From NCBI GenBank assembly GCA_019636095.1, contig JAHBYF010000007.1, forward strand, positions 124,001-188,000: DNA of 64,000 nt, in the 5' to 3' direction. This stretch comes from Hyphomonadaceae bacterium. Lineage in GTDB: Bacteria > Pseudomonadota > Alphaproteobacteria > Caulobacterales > Aquidulcibacteraceae. Within the stretch, counting starts at the first letter, position 1. Every line of letters starts with the position of its first letter. The position numbers and the translations under genes are program-made. The notes under the pieces are model-generated. The model saw nothing but the letters and a program-made list of their open reading frames with translations, was not told where the DNA came from and ran no database searches. Positions 17,597 to 25,548 of the stretch are shown here, in pieces.

Positions 17597-19743
17597 GAGC
17601 GCTTGCCATTCTTGCCGCTGGCGCCTGGCTCTCTTTCGCCGCGCCGCTGGCGTGGGCCGAGCCCATCTTCTCGGAATCTTTCCAGGATGGAGACGCCGAT
17701 GGCTGGGCGCCGTCCGGCGGCGATGTGCGATTAGCGACCTACGCCGATAATGTGTCGTTGCGGCTGACCCGCAATGCCGCCGTCGTGGCGGCTCTCTCCA
17801 CCAGAGGCCATCGCGATGTCGTCGTCGCGGCGGCGATGGCGGCCGGCGATCTTGAGGGTGACGATTATTGCCTGGTCGAGGCGTCCGGCGACGGGGGCCA
17901 GACCTGGATCGAAATTCTGCGCCTGCGCGATGGCCAGGACGATGGCGTCACCATGCGCCGCAACGCCGTACGGGATGAGCGCTTCTCAGGTGCGGAGCGT
18001 CTGCTCATCGGCGCGCGCGTCTCGGGCAATGGCGATAACGACCAATGCTGGCTCGACGATGTGCGCGTCGCCGGCGTGCGGGTGGAGGCGGCGCCAAGCG
18101 GGCCTCGTTCGGATCTGAGCGCAGCTTGGCTTCACGGCGCCGCGCCGATGGAGTCCGTGGCGCCGATGCGCGCTTTCGCGCCGCCGCCGGATGCGTCCGC
18201 GCCGGAGCACGTCTTTGTGGGCGCGTTGCATGTCTCGTCAGCGCGCGGCGCGATGCGCGTGCTGAGGGACACGCTATCCATTGCGCGCCAGCGCTCGCTT
18301 CGGCTCGACACGCTCCCGGCATTTGAGATCGCGCTGGCGCAGGACGGAGACACGCTCATCCCGCTGCGGCGCGGCCCCATGCCAAGCGCACATCCTAATT
18401 GGGAAGTTGCGATTGAAGCCGGGCGTGTCTGGGCTGAGGCGACCGATGAAGGGTGGAGCCGCGCGTCGCTTCCGTTTGCGCTGATCGAACGCAATGCGAA
18501 TTGCACGCACAATGGCGTGCTCAGTTTCCTTTTCCGCGACGGAGAAGTGTCGCGCGTCGCTTGGCAAATTGCGTCCGAGACCTGCGCCTATCTGCAGTTC
18601 GACGCTTGGGGCGTGGCGCCCGCCCGCCTTGAGGAGGCTTCCGCGGACGCCGCGGCGGAGGCGGTGCAAGCCTATCGCGTCGAACGCGCCGCGCGGATGC
18701 CGGTCGCGCCCATGTCCGCGCTCGCGACGCTAGGCGCGGACATCGACGCCTTCGCATCGCCCGCGGATATCGATCCGGCCGCGCTGACGACGTTCGGCGT
18801 CATCTATCAGGGCGTTCATTATCGTGGCGGCTGCGACACCAGGGCAGGACCGTATCCCTATTGCGAGAGCCTGCTGCTGCCGTCCTATTCGCTGGCGAAG
18901 TCTCTCGTCGGCGGATTTGGGCTGATGCGGCTTGAGTTGCTCTACCCGGGAACTATGCAAGAGCGCGTGGCCGAGCATGTTCGGGCGTGCCGAAGCTGGG
19001 ATGGCGTCACGCTCGAGAACGCGCTTGATATGTCGACTGGCCGCTATGACTCGGCGGCGAGCGAAGCGGATGAGGCCGTGCTCACAAGCAGCCGCTTCTT
19101 CCTCAGTGAGACGTTAGACGAGAAGCTGCGCATCGCTTGCGGCCTTTATCCTCGCCGGGAGGCGCCGGGGCAGCGATGGGTCTATCACACGCCCGACACG
19201 TTCGTGCTCGGTGCGGCTATGGCCGATGTGTGGCGCGCGCATGCGGGCGCCGAGCGGGACTTTTTCGACGATGTTCTGGTGCAGGGCGTTTATGCGCCGC
19301 TTGAATTGAGCCCGGTTATTCGTGCGACGCGTCGTACCTATGACGAAGCGCGTCAACCGTTCGTGGGCTGGGGCCTCACGTTCCTGGCGGATGATATCGC
19401 CAAGGTGGCGGACTATCTGCAGCACTCGGGGGCGCTGCCGCCGCTCATGTCGGAGCGTGCGTTGGCCGCCGCAATGCAACGCATCCCTGAAGATCGCGGC
19501 CTTGCAGCGGCGGATGAGAGCTTGCGCTATAACAACGGCTTCTGGGCGTGGAATGCGCAGGCTTACACGGACTGCGCGGATCCGGTGTGGACCCCGTTCA
19601 TGTCCGGCTTCGGCGGCATCGTCGTGGCGCTGATGCCAAACGGCGTCACCTATTACTACGTCAGCGATGGCGGCGAATATCGATGGGCGCGCGCGGTGCG
19701 CGCCGCGGCCCGTATCGCGCCGATGTGCGAGGGGCCGAGATGA
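17593..19743 (+). CDS. Secreted serine hydrolase, beta-lactamase-like fold
   Basis: The 716-residue protein starts with TTG inside the preceding stop (TTGA) and has a clear signal peptide ending LAWAEP, so it is periplasmic or exported. Residues about 22-160 are a beta-rich module (FSESFQDGDADGW to CWLDDVRVAG) like carbohydrate- or lectin-type domains. The C-terminal half has a serine-beta-lactamase-like centre: Ser433 and Lys436 in YSLAKSL, followed by DMSTGRYDS and a Tyr-containing YHTPDTFVLG segment. Such proteins are usually esterases or peptidases rather than lactamases. In this operon it probably cuts the imported substrate before the nitrilase. It overlaps the MFS gene by 4 bases. Confidence 0.8.
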   Translation: MRALAILAAGAWLSFAAPLAWAEPIFSESFQDGDADGWAPSGGDVRLATYADNVSLRLTRNAAVVAALSTRGHRDVVVAAAMAAGDLEGDDYCLVEASGDGGQTWIEILRLRDGQDDGVTMRRNAVRDERFSGAERLLIGARVSGNGDNDQCWLDDVRVAGVRVEAAPSGPRSDLSAAWLHGAAPMESVAPMRAFAPPPDASAPEHVFVGALHVSSARGAMRVLRDTLSIARQRSLRLDTLPAFEIALAQDGDTLIPLRRGPMPSAHPNWEVAIEAGRVWAEATDEGWSRASLPFALIERNANCTHNGVLSFLFRDGEVSRVAWQIASETCAYLQFDAWGVAPARLEEASADAAAEAVQAYRVERAARMPVAPMSALATLGADIDAFASPADIDPAALTTFGVIYQGVHYRGGCDTRAGPYPYCESLLLPSYSLAKSLVGGFGLMRLELLYPGTMQERVAEHVRACRSWDGVTLENALDMSTGRYDSAASEADEAVLTSSRFFLSETLDEKLRIACGLYPRREAPGQRWVYHTPDTFVLGAAMADVWRAHAGAERDFFDDVLVQGVYAPLELSPVIRATRRTYDEARQPFVGWGLTFLADDIAKVADYLQHSGALPPLMSERALAAAMQRIPEDRGLAAADESLRYNNGFWAWNAQAYTDCADPVWTPFMSGFGGIVVALMPNGVTYYYVSDGGEYRWARAVRAAARIAPMCEGPR

Positions 19744-20918
19744 CAGGAACGCGAGCGGCGCGGGGCTGGAAGGCGGCGCCGGAAAGCCTTCTCGCCAGCT
19801 TCATCCTGGCGATCCTGGCCACCGCCGGTCTGTTCTACGTGAACATTATGGCGGCCATCGTCACCGGCCTCATCGACGCGCTGGGCGTAAGCGAGCGTGA
19901 GGCCGGCTTTGTTGCTTCGGCCAACGTCTATGGCGCCGCAGTGGGAGCCCTGTGTGCGGTGGGTCTTGTGCGGGTTGTGCCGTGGCGTCCGTTCGCTGCG
20001 GTCGCCTTGCTCCTGCTGATCGGCATCGACATAGGATCGAGCCTGTTGCGCGACCTCAATCTGCTGATCGCGACGCGCGCGCTGCATGGATTTGTCGGCG
20101 GCGCCTTGGTCGGCGTGTCGTACGGCATCTTCTCGCGCACGAAGTCGCCCGATCGGACCTTTGGCATGCTGCTCGTCGTGCAGTTCGGTCTGGGCGGGTT
20201 GGGGACGATGTTTCTACCGCGTCTGGTGCCGGTGTTTGGCACGGGCGCGCTCTTCTATGCGCTCGCAGCGTTCAGTCTCTTGGCGCTGCTCCTGCTGCCC
20301 TTCCTCAGCGACTACCCGCTTGAGCAGGAGGCCAAGGAAAAGGCGGCGCGGCCACGCATGCAATGGGGGCCGTTGGCGCTGTCGCTCGGCGCGGTGTTCC
20401 TGTTTCAGCTCGCCAACATGGCGCTTGCCGCCTACGTGATCGAATTGGGCCGACGGCACGGCTTGAGCACGGAGTTCGCGAGCGCCGCGGTAGGGGCGTC
20501 GTCCTGGGTGTCGATCATCGGCGCGGTTCTTGTGGTGGTGCTGGGCGTAGGCATGGGCCGCTGGCGCCCGCTCATGATCGGCATGACCCTCGCCGTCGTC
20601 GGCACGATCGCCTTCCATTGGAGCGCGGACCCGATCGTCTATGTCATCGCTAACTGCATCACCGGATCGGCGTGGTCCTTCATCATCGCGTATCTGCTCG
20701 GCATGGTGGCGGAGTTTGACCGCGGCGGCCGCTCCGCTGCGGCGGCCGGCTTCATCTCCAAGATGGGCCTCGCCACCGGCCCCTTCATCGCTGGCGTCGT
20801 GCTCGAAAATCAAACCTACGCCTTGTTGATCAATGCGAGCGCTGTCGCGCTTGTGCTGAGCGCCGCCGCCATGGCCTGGCCGGCCCTTCTCTCAGACCGC
20901 AAGCGTGCCTCGGAGTAG
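19740..20918 (+). CDS. MFS transporter
   Basis: The 392-residue protein starts at an ATG that overlaps the previous stop (ATGA). It is almost wholly hydrophobic, with about 12 predicted membrane segments. Examples are LLASFILAILATAGLFYVNI at the start and ALSLGAVFLFQLANMALAAYVIEL at the middle of the second half. A charged middle loop (LEQEAKEKAARPRMQ) separates the halves, as is usual for the major facilitator superfamily. It is the last gene of the operon and probably moves the substrate or a breakdown product across the inner membrane; direction and substrate are not visible. Confidence 0.9.
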   Translation: MTGTRAARGWKAAPESLLASFILAILATAGLFYVNIMAAIVTGLIDALGVSEREAGFVASANVYGAAVGALCAVGLVRVVPWRPFAAVALLLLIGIDIGSSLLRDLNLLIATRALHGFVGGALVGVSYGIFSRTKSPDRTFGMLLVVQFGLGGLGTMFLPRLVPVFGTGALFYALAAFSLLALLLLPFLSDYPLEQEAKEKAARPRMQWGPLALSLGAVFLFQLANMALAAYVIELGRRHGLSTEFASAAVGASSWVSIIGAVLVVVLGVGMGRWRPLMIGMTLAVVGTIAFHWSADPIVYVIANCITGSAWSFIIAYLLGMVAEFDRGGRSAAAAGFISKMGLATGPFIAGVVLENQTYALLINASAVALVLSAAAMAWPALLSDRKRASE

Positions 20919-20945
20919 CGGTCCGACTTGGATTGCATCGGCGCC

Positions 20946-21120
20946 GTGACGTACGCTCAGTGGCGCTGGGAATGCTGAAGGGCCGCGTGCGGCGAAGCTC
21001 GGCCGCATTGACGGGGAGGGCCCCGCCGGCAGCTTTGGAGCAGGCGGGCCGGTCGCGAAATTCGTCGGGACGGCCTAGGGTGGCCCAAAACGGACGCTCG
21101 CGGAATCGGGCGGGATGCCT
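20946..21120. repeat. Intergenic stretch with fragments of dispersed repeats
   Basis: GTGACGTACGCT near 20946 and GGGCCGGTCGCGAAAT near 21047 recur in other spacers at 35911-35943 and 37219-37254. CCCAAAACGGACGCT near 21079 is a further unit of this kind. No gene is visible in this stretch. Confidence 0.4.
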
Positions 21121-21131
21121 AGATTAGTTCA

Positions 21132-21533
21132 GTGATCGCCAAGTTTCTCGCTCGCATGCCGATGGCAATACGATCCGGTCTTGCGTGGGACCGGGCGAGG
21201 CAGCTAGCGGCCGCCGGTCGGCATGCGGAGGCGTTAGGCGTGATTGACGCTTTGCCGCTCGAAGCTACCCAAACTCTCCACTTCAAACTTCTTCGATTGC
21301 AGCAACTTTACGTGCTGGGTCAGGACGATGATGCTTCTGCCGAGGGCCCAGCTGCGTTCGAGTTGATCAATGGCGCAGACGATTTCTCTGCCAATGAGCG
21401 ACGCTATCTAACGGCCTACGCGAAGACTTTGGTGCGTGATGCAGCTTCGTATGACGACATCGACCTTGCGGCAGTTCGGGATAGCCTGAGGGCGAACTTC
21501 CCGTTGCGCCGACATCCGCGCTGGTCGGGATAG
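21132..21533 (+). CDS. Hypothetical protein, TPR-like helical
   Basis: The 133-residue frame starts with GTG at 21132; ATGs at 21156 and 21162 are possible alternatives and no start has a strong ribosome-binding site. The segment WDRARQLAAAGRHAEALGVIDALPL is a TPR-type helix pair, and the rest is helical with no motif I recognise. Codon use matches the neighbours, which supports a real gene. It stands alone between the MFS operon and the Rhs region, flanked on both sides by dispersed repeat fragments, so it may be cargo. No function is proposed. Confidence 0.6.
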   Translation: MIAKFLARMPMAIRSGLAWDRARQLAAAGRHAEALGVIDALPLEATQTLHFKLLRLQQLYVLGQDDDASAEGPAAFELINGADDFSANERRYLTAYAKTLVRDAASYDDIDLAAVRDSLRANFPLRRHPRWSG

Positions 21534-21535
21534 GG

Positions 21536-21562
21536 AATGTCCGCAATCGGCGATCTTGCGCC
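21536..21562. repeat. Dispersed intergenic repeat unit
   Basis: TCCGCAATCGGCGAT directly follows the stop of the preceding gene. Near copies lie at 34217-34230, 37713-37728 and 38493-38508, always in spacers. The shared core is CCGNAWTCGGCGAT. Confidence 0.45.
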
Positions 21563-21678
21563 GAATTGACGGGCAGGGCGGCAACGGCGGGCCCGCCGCG
21601 CGAAGACCCAACGAATGACCTTCATGACCGTAGGCGCCACGGGGCAGTAACTGCGTGGCAGTCCAGATCGGACAGCCC

Positions 21679-23283
21679 CTAACCGACCGTGCCCGTGATC
21701 GTCCCATTGTTGGTGACCGGGACGGTAAAGCCGTTCTTGCGGATAGCGTAGCCAGCAGCGCTGCCGCCGCCGCCGCTTGTCGCGAAGGCTCCGCCAGCCG
21801 AGCCTGCCGTTGCGCCCGCGCCTGCTGGCGCGCCGCCCGCGCCCCCGCCGCTCACCGTCCCTGGCGATCCCGGTTGTCCATCGCTTGTAGTGCCCGTGCC
21901 GCCTGTGCCGCCGAGACCATTCGGCGCGCCGCCACCGCCACCGCCGCCGCCCCAACGCTCAAGCGGTGGAGGAGAGGTGACGCCGCCTTTGCCACCACCA
22001 CCGCCGGCGCGCACGACGCCGCCGCTGTTGACAGTGATGGACAGCGGCAATCGGCAATAGATGGCGTCCCCGCCCGCGCCGCCCAGTGAGCCCTGTGTAC
22101 CGTCGCCGCCACCACCTCCGCCGCCATATACTGTGCCGTCGATCTGGAGCGCGATGACAATGGTGTTGAGTTCGTTCGGCCAGCCGCCGCTATCGATGCC
22201 CGGGCCGCCATCGGCAAGCTCGCCTGGCGTGCCGGTGATGGTGACGCCTGACCCGAGCGTAAAGGTTACATTGGCGTTTTGTTGACCGTTATAGCCTGCC
22301 GTGCTCGCAAGCGTGCGCAAGTTGACGGGCCCCGAGCCGGTGATGGCGATGGTTTGATTGAAGCCGGGGTCGACGCTGACCGTCACTTGCCGCGTGACGA
22401 TCCCGCCAGGTCCCGTAAGCGTCAGCGTGTAAGTCGTCGTTGCCGATGGCGACACCGAAACCGAGCCGCCCGCGACCGGTGTGACACTGCCGACGCCATT
22501 ATCGATCGATGCGCTGGTTGCGCCTGAACTTGTCCACGACAACGTCGCCGACCCGCCCGGGAAGATCGATGGAAGCGTCGCCGCAAAGGTTCCCGTCGGC
22601 GGTACGGCCGTCACTGTGACCGTTGCCTGTTTAGTTAGGACGCCGCCAGGTCCTGTGAGGGTGAGCGTGTAAGTTGTTGTCGTCGCCGGTGAGACCGATA
22701 GCGATCCGCCCGCAACCGGCGTGACGCTGCCGACGCCATTATCGATCGATGCGGTCGTCGCCCCGGTGCTCGTCCAGGAAAGCGTTGCTGAGCCGCCCAG
22801 GCTGATTGACGTTGGATCGGCGACGAATGAACCAGTCGGCGCCGCTGCCGTTACAGTGACGGTCGCCTGCTTCGTGATCGGACCGGAGGGTCCATTGAGC
22901 GACAATGTATAGGTTGTTGTCGTTGTGGGTGAGACGAGGAGGAAGCCGCCCGCGGGCGTGACCGTCCCGATGCCTTGATCGATCGAGGCCGAAGTTGCAT
23001 CGCCGCCCGCCCAGTTCAGTGAACTGGAACTTCCAACATTGATCGACGCGGGCAACGCCGCGAATGCGGGCGTCTGCGCCTGATCGATCGCGCTTCGATT
23101 TCCCGCGGCGTCGTAGGCGTAGAAGATAACTCTACCGGATGCGTAGTTCGCGCGCCTGACGCGTCCCAACGCATCGTACGCATAGGTGACGGTTTCAGCT
23201 GAAGCTCCGCGCAAAAACGCATCGGCGCCGACAAGCGCCGCCGCGCAAGTCTGTGCAAAGAGAAGCCGGCGCGTCGTGATCAT
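21679..23283 (-). CDS. Exported YD/Ig-repeat protein with glycine-rich C-terminus
   Basis: The 534-residue protein starts at the ATG at 23283, with AAGGGGG at a good distance, and has a signal peptide with an Arg pair (MITTRRLLF). Residues about 30-70 are two YD repeats (VTYAYDALGRVRRANY and FYAYDAAGNRS). Three near-identical units of roughly 80 residues follow, each Ig-like, with SWTSTGATTASIDNG and SPATTTTYTLTLTGPGG. The C-terminal 180 residues are a glycine-rich domain (GGGGGGDGTQGSLGGAGG) as found in phage tail or surface adhesins. It is divergent from the Rhs genes. The YD start suggests that it arose from an Rhs-type gene whose shell was exchanged for an adhesive domain. Confidence 0.78.
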   Translation of the reverse strand: MITTRRLLFAQTCAAALVGADAFLRGASAETVTYAYDALGRVRRANYASGRVIFYAYDAAGNRSAIDQAQTPAFAALPASINVGSSSSLNWAGGDATSASIDQGIGTVTPAGGFLLVSPTTTTTYTLSLNGPSGPITKQATVTVTAAAPTGSFVADPTSISLGGSATLSWTSTGATTASIDNGVGSVTPVAGGSLSVSPATTTTYTLTLTGPGGVLTKQATVTVTAVPPTGTFAATLPSIFPGGSATLSWTSSGATSASIDNGVGSVTPVAGGSVSVSPSATTTYTLTLTGPGGIVTRQVTVSVDPGFNQTIAITGSGPVNLRTLASTAGYNGQQNANVTFTLGSGVTITGTPGELADGGPGIDSGGWPNELNTIVIALQIDGTVYGGGGGGGDGTQGSLGGAGGDAIYCRLPLSITVNSGGVVRAGGGGGKGGVTSPPPLERWGGGGGGGGAPNGLGGTGGTGTTSDGQPGSPGTVSGGGAGGAPAGAGATAGSAGGAFATSGGGGSAAGYAIRKNGFTVPVTNNGTITGTVG

Positions 23284-23424
23284 CCGCATCCCCCTTGGCG
23301 GATTGCGTGTCAAAAACTTGCGCAATTGCGCGCGCTTTGTCGTTGACTAACCTTAGAGTTGAAAACTAGGTTCGCTGTCAAGCGTCGCGTTGCGCGCGCG
23401 TTTGCATCTGCGGGGGATGTTCGA

Positions 23425-25548
23425 ATGGGATCGCATCGCCATCGTTTGATTACGCGCACGCGCTCGAAAGAGTCCGAGGCGAAGTCTCGAAGGGATGCCG
23501 GCAAACTTCTTCGCGCATCCCTTGTCGCGCTCGTTGCGGGCGCTTCGAATGCGGCGGCGCAAGAGGCCGACTACTTGCCTCCCAATGTCACAACCTCCAC
23601 GCCAACCGGCGTTGCGTTGTCAGACGGGTCATTCATCTATTCCAATACGGACATCTCGATCGGTCCGCTTACGCTTGAGCGCTTTCACTTGGGCGGCGCG
23701 CGCGAAGCCTCAGACGGCCTCTTTGGTCGTTTCATGTCGCACAATTTCGATATATACGTCGCGCCGAACCGTCGTTCGTCTATTAGGCCTGGGCCTATTA
23801 AGATGATCACCACGAGGCCCGTGGCGCACCTGGGGCAAAGCGCGAGCGGGGTGTATGACCAGGCCTATCCAGACACCAGCGTGGTGCTTCCGTGGACGCC
23901 CGATTCGCTGACGGACACGCTTACCTTCAGCTCATCCGATCTCACGACCGGTGACTATCAGTACACCGCTCACAACGGTACGATTTACAACTTCACCCAT
24001 ACTGTGAACGCGACGCCGATCTATTCGCAGCGCGTCTCCAGCATTCTCTATCCGACCGGCAGAACGCTCAACTTCAGCTATAACGGTAGCGATCAGCTCC
24101 GCCTCATCACCGACAATTCCGGTTATGCGCTCGTTTTCGACTACGCAGCAAACGGCAGAGTCTCCGCCGCCTGTGGATTCAATCTTGCCGTCACCTATGT
24201 GACGACATCGACCACCTGCGCGGGCGCGAGCCTCAAAACCAGCTACGGCTATGACGCCCAAGAGCGGCTCACCTCATTCACGGACGTGATGGGAAATGTC
24301 ACGACCTTCACCTATATGAGCAGCGGCATCCCCCAGATCACTTGCATCAAGCCGCCAACACATGCGACGTGCCGGATCGCCAATGTCTATGGCAACGCTT
24401 CCGCACGATACCAGGTGACCCAGCAAACGCTGGCGGACGGCACGGTGTGGAATTACAATCCCACCGTCAATCCGAGCCGCAATCAGGATCTGTATCTCTT
24501 CGATGACGGGCAACAAGGTACGGTCGTCACAGATCCGTTGACCCACACACAGGACTATCGCTTCACCGGCAGTGCGCCCTATACCTTCACTGACGCGCTG
24601 GGGCGCGTCACACAGTATCGATATTCCACCAATTGGGACCCGGACTCGGCGCAAGGCGAAAGTTCGCCGCCGCAGGATTTGCACAACGGAAAATTGCTGG
24701 AGAGCGCGATCTTTCCGGAAGGCAATCGCTATGACGCCGTCTATGCCGGACCATTCCGTTCGATCACGCAAGAAACGTTCACGCCAAGACCTGGAAGCGC
24801 CGAACAGCCTGCAGTGCTGCAGTATCAGTACGCGACCTGCACCAACCTGCAGAATGATTGCACCCAACCGATCCGCCGCCGCGACGCGATGGGCAACTGG
24901 ACCGATCTTGACTACACTGCCTTTGGCAGCCTTGAGATGGAGATGCTGCCCGCGCCCAGCGCCGGTGCGCCGCGGCCGCTCAGGCTGCTGACCTACGAGC
25001 AGCGTTTTGCTTACGTGAAGAATGCGGGCGGCACCCTTGTGCCTGCTGCGACGCCGCAATGGGTCATCTCGACCGAGACTCAGTGTCAAACCGTGTCCGG
25101 CAGCGGCAATGACAATCCAGTTTGCGATTCATCGGCACGCAGCATTGTCACGCGCTACACGTACACGAACGGCACGGCGTCGAGCCTCCTGCCAAGCAGC
25201 ATCACCACGGACGGGGGGACGCTCGAAGCGACAATCTCGCGCACCTACACCAATGCGGGCGACATCGCCTCTGAGACCGGACCGCGCACCGATGTGGTGC
25301 AGGTGTCCTACTCGACCTATGACAATATGCGTCGCAGGATTTTCGAGATCGGCCCTGATCCGGATGGGGCGGGATCGCAGCCGCGCACGATCATCAAGCA
25401 CACCTATAGCGCCGACGGCAACGAGACCCTCATCGAGACCGGCTATGGTCAGCAGACCAATGGCTCTGATTTCACCCGCACGCAGTACCGCGCCATGACT
25501 TATGACGGCATGGGCCGCGTCATCCGCACAGAGGTGGGCGCGCCATGA
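23425..25548 (+). CDS. Rhs/YD-repeat protein, exported N-terminal half
   Basis: From the ATG at 23425, with GGGGGA 7 bases before it, the protein has 707 residues. A long basic N-region leads to the signal segment LLRASLVALVAGASNAAAQ. The rest holds Rhs/YD-type repeats such as YGYDAQERLTSFTD, DALGRVTQYRYSTN and TYDGMGRVIRTEVG. It stops right after a YD repeat, without the Rhs core or tip, and its stop overlaps the start of the next gene by 4 bases (ATGA). The next gene continues the repeat pattern, so together they amount to a single Rhs protein split in two. A TTG at 23359 is a less likely start. Confidence 0.82.
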   Translation: MGSHRHRLITRTRSKESEAKSRRDAGKLLRASLVALVAGASNAAAQEADYLPPNVTTSTPTGVALSDGSFIYSNTDISIGPLTLERFHLGGAREASDGLFGRFMSHNFDIYVAPNRRSSIRPGPIKMITTRPVAHLGQSASGVYDQAYPDTSVVLPWTPDSLTDTLTFSSSDLTTGDYQYTAHNGTIYNFTHTVNATPIYSQRVSSILYPTGRTLNFSYNGSDQLRLITDNSGYALVFDYAANGRVSAACGFNLAVTYVTTSTTCAGASLKTSYGYDAQERLTSFTDVMGNVTTFTYMSSGIPQITCIKPPTHATCRIANVYGNASARYQVTQQTLADGTVWNYNPTVNPSRNQDLYLFDDGQQGTVVTDPLTHTQDYRFTGSAPYTFTDALGRVTQYRYSTNWDPDSAQGESSPPQDLHNGKLLESAIFPEGNRYDAVYAGPFRSITQETFTPRPGSAEQPAVLQYQYATCTNLQNDCTQPIRRRDAMGNWTDLDYTAFGSLEMEMLPAPSAGAPRPLRLLTYEQRFAYVKNAGGTLVPAATPQWVISTETQCQTVSGSGNDNPVCDSSARSIVTRYTYTNGTASSLLPSSITTDGGTLEATISRTYTNAGDIASETGPRTDVVQVSYSTYDNMRRRIFEIGPDPDGAGSQPRTIIKHTYSADGNETLIETGYGQQTNGSDFTRTQYRAMTYDGMGRVIRTEVGAP

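Noticed and set aside
17593..19743. Reading this serine hydrolase as a true beta-lactamase
   Set aside because: Only a SxxK and Tyr pattern is present, without SDN, omega-loop Glu or KTG motifs; an esterase or peptidase role is more likely.
21900..22120. Short GC-rich tandem motifs (GCCGCC/ACCGCC) as a CRISPR or regulatory array
   Set aside because: They encode the glycine-rich tail of the Ig protein; there are no conserved repeats with unique spacers.
22061..22912. Plus-strand Pro/Val-rich frames in the Ig-repeat region
   Set aside because: They are shadows of the Ig repeats on the minus strand and recur with the same spacing as those repeats.
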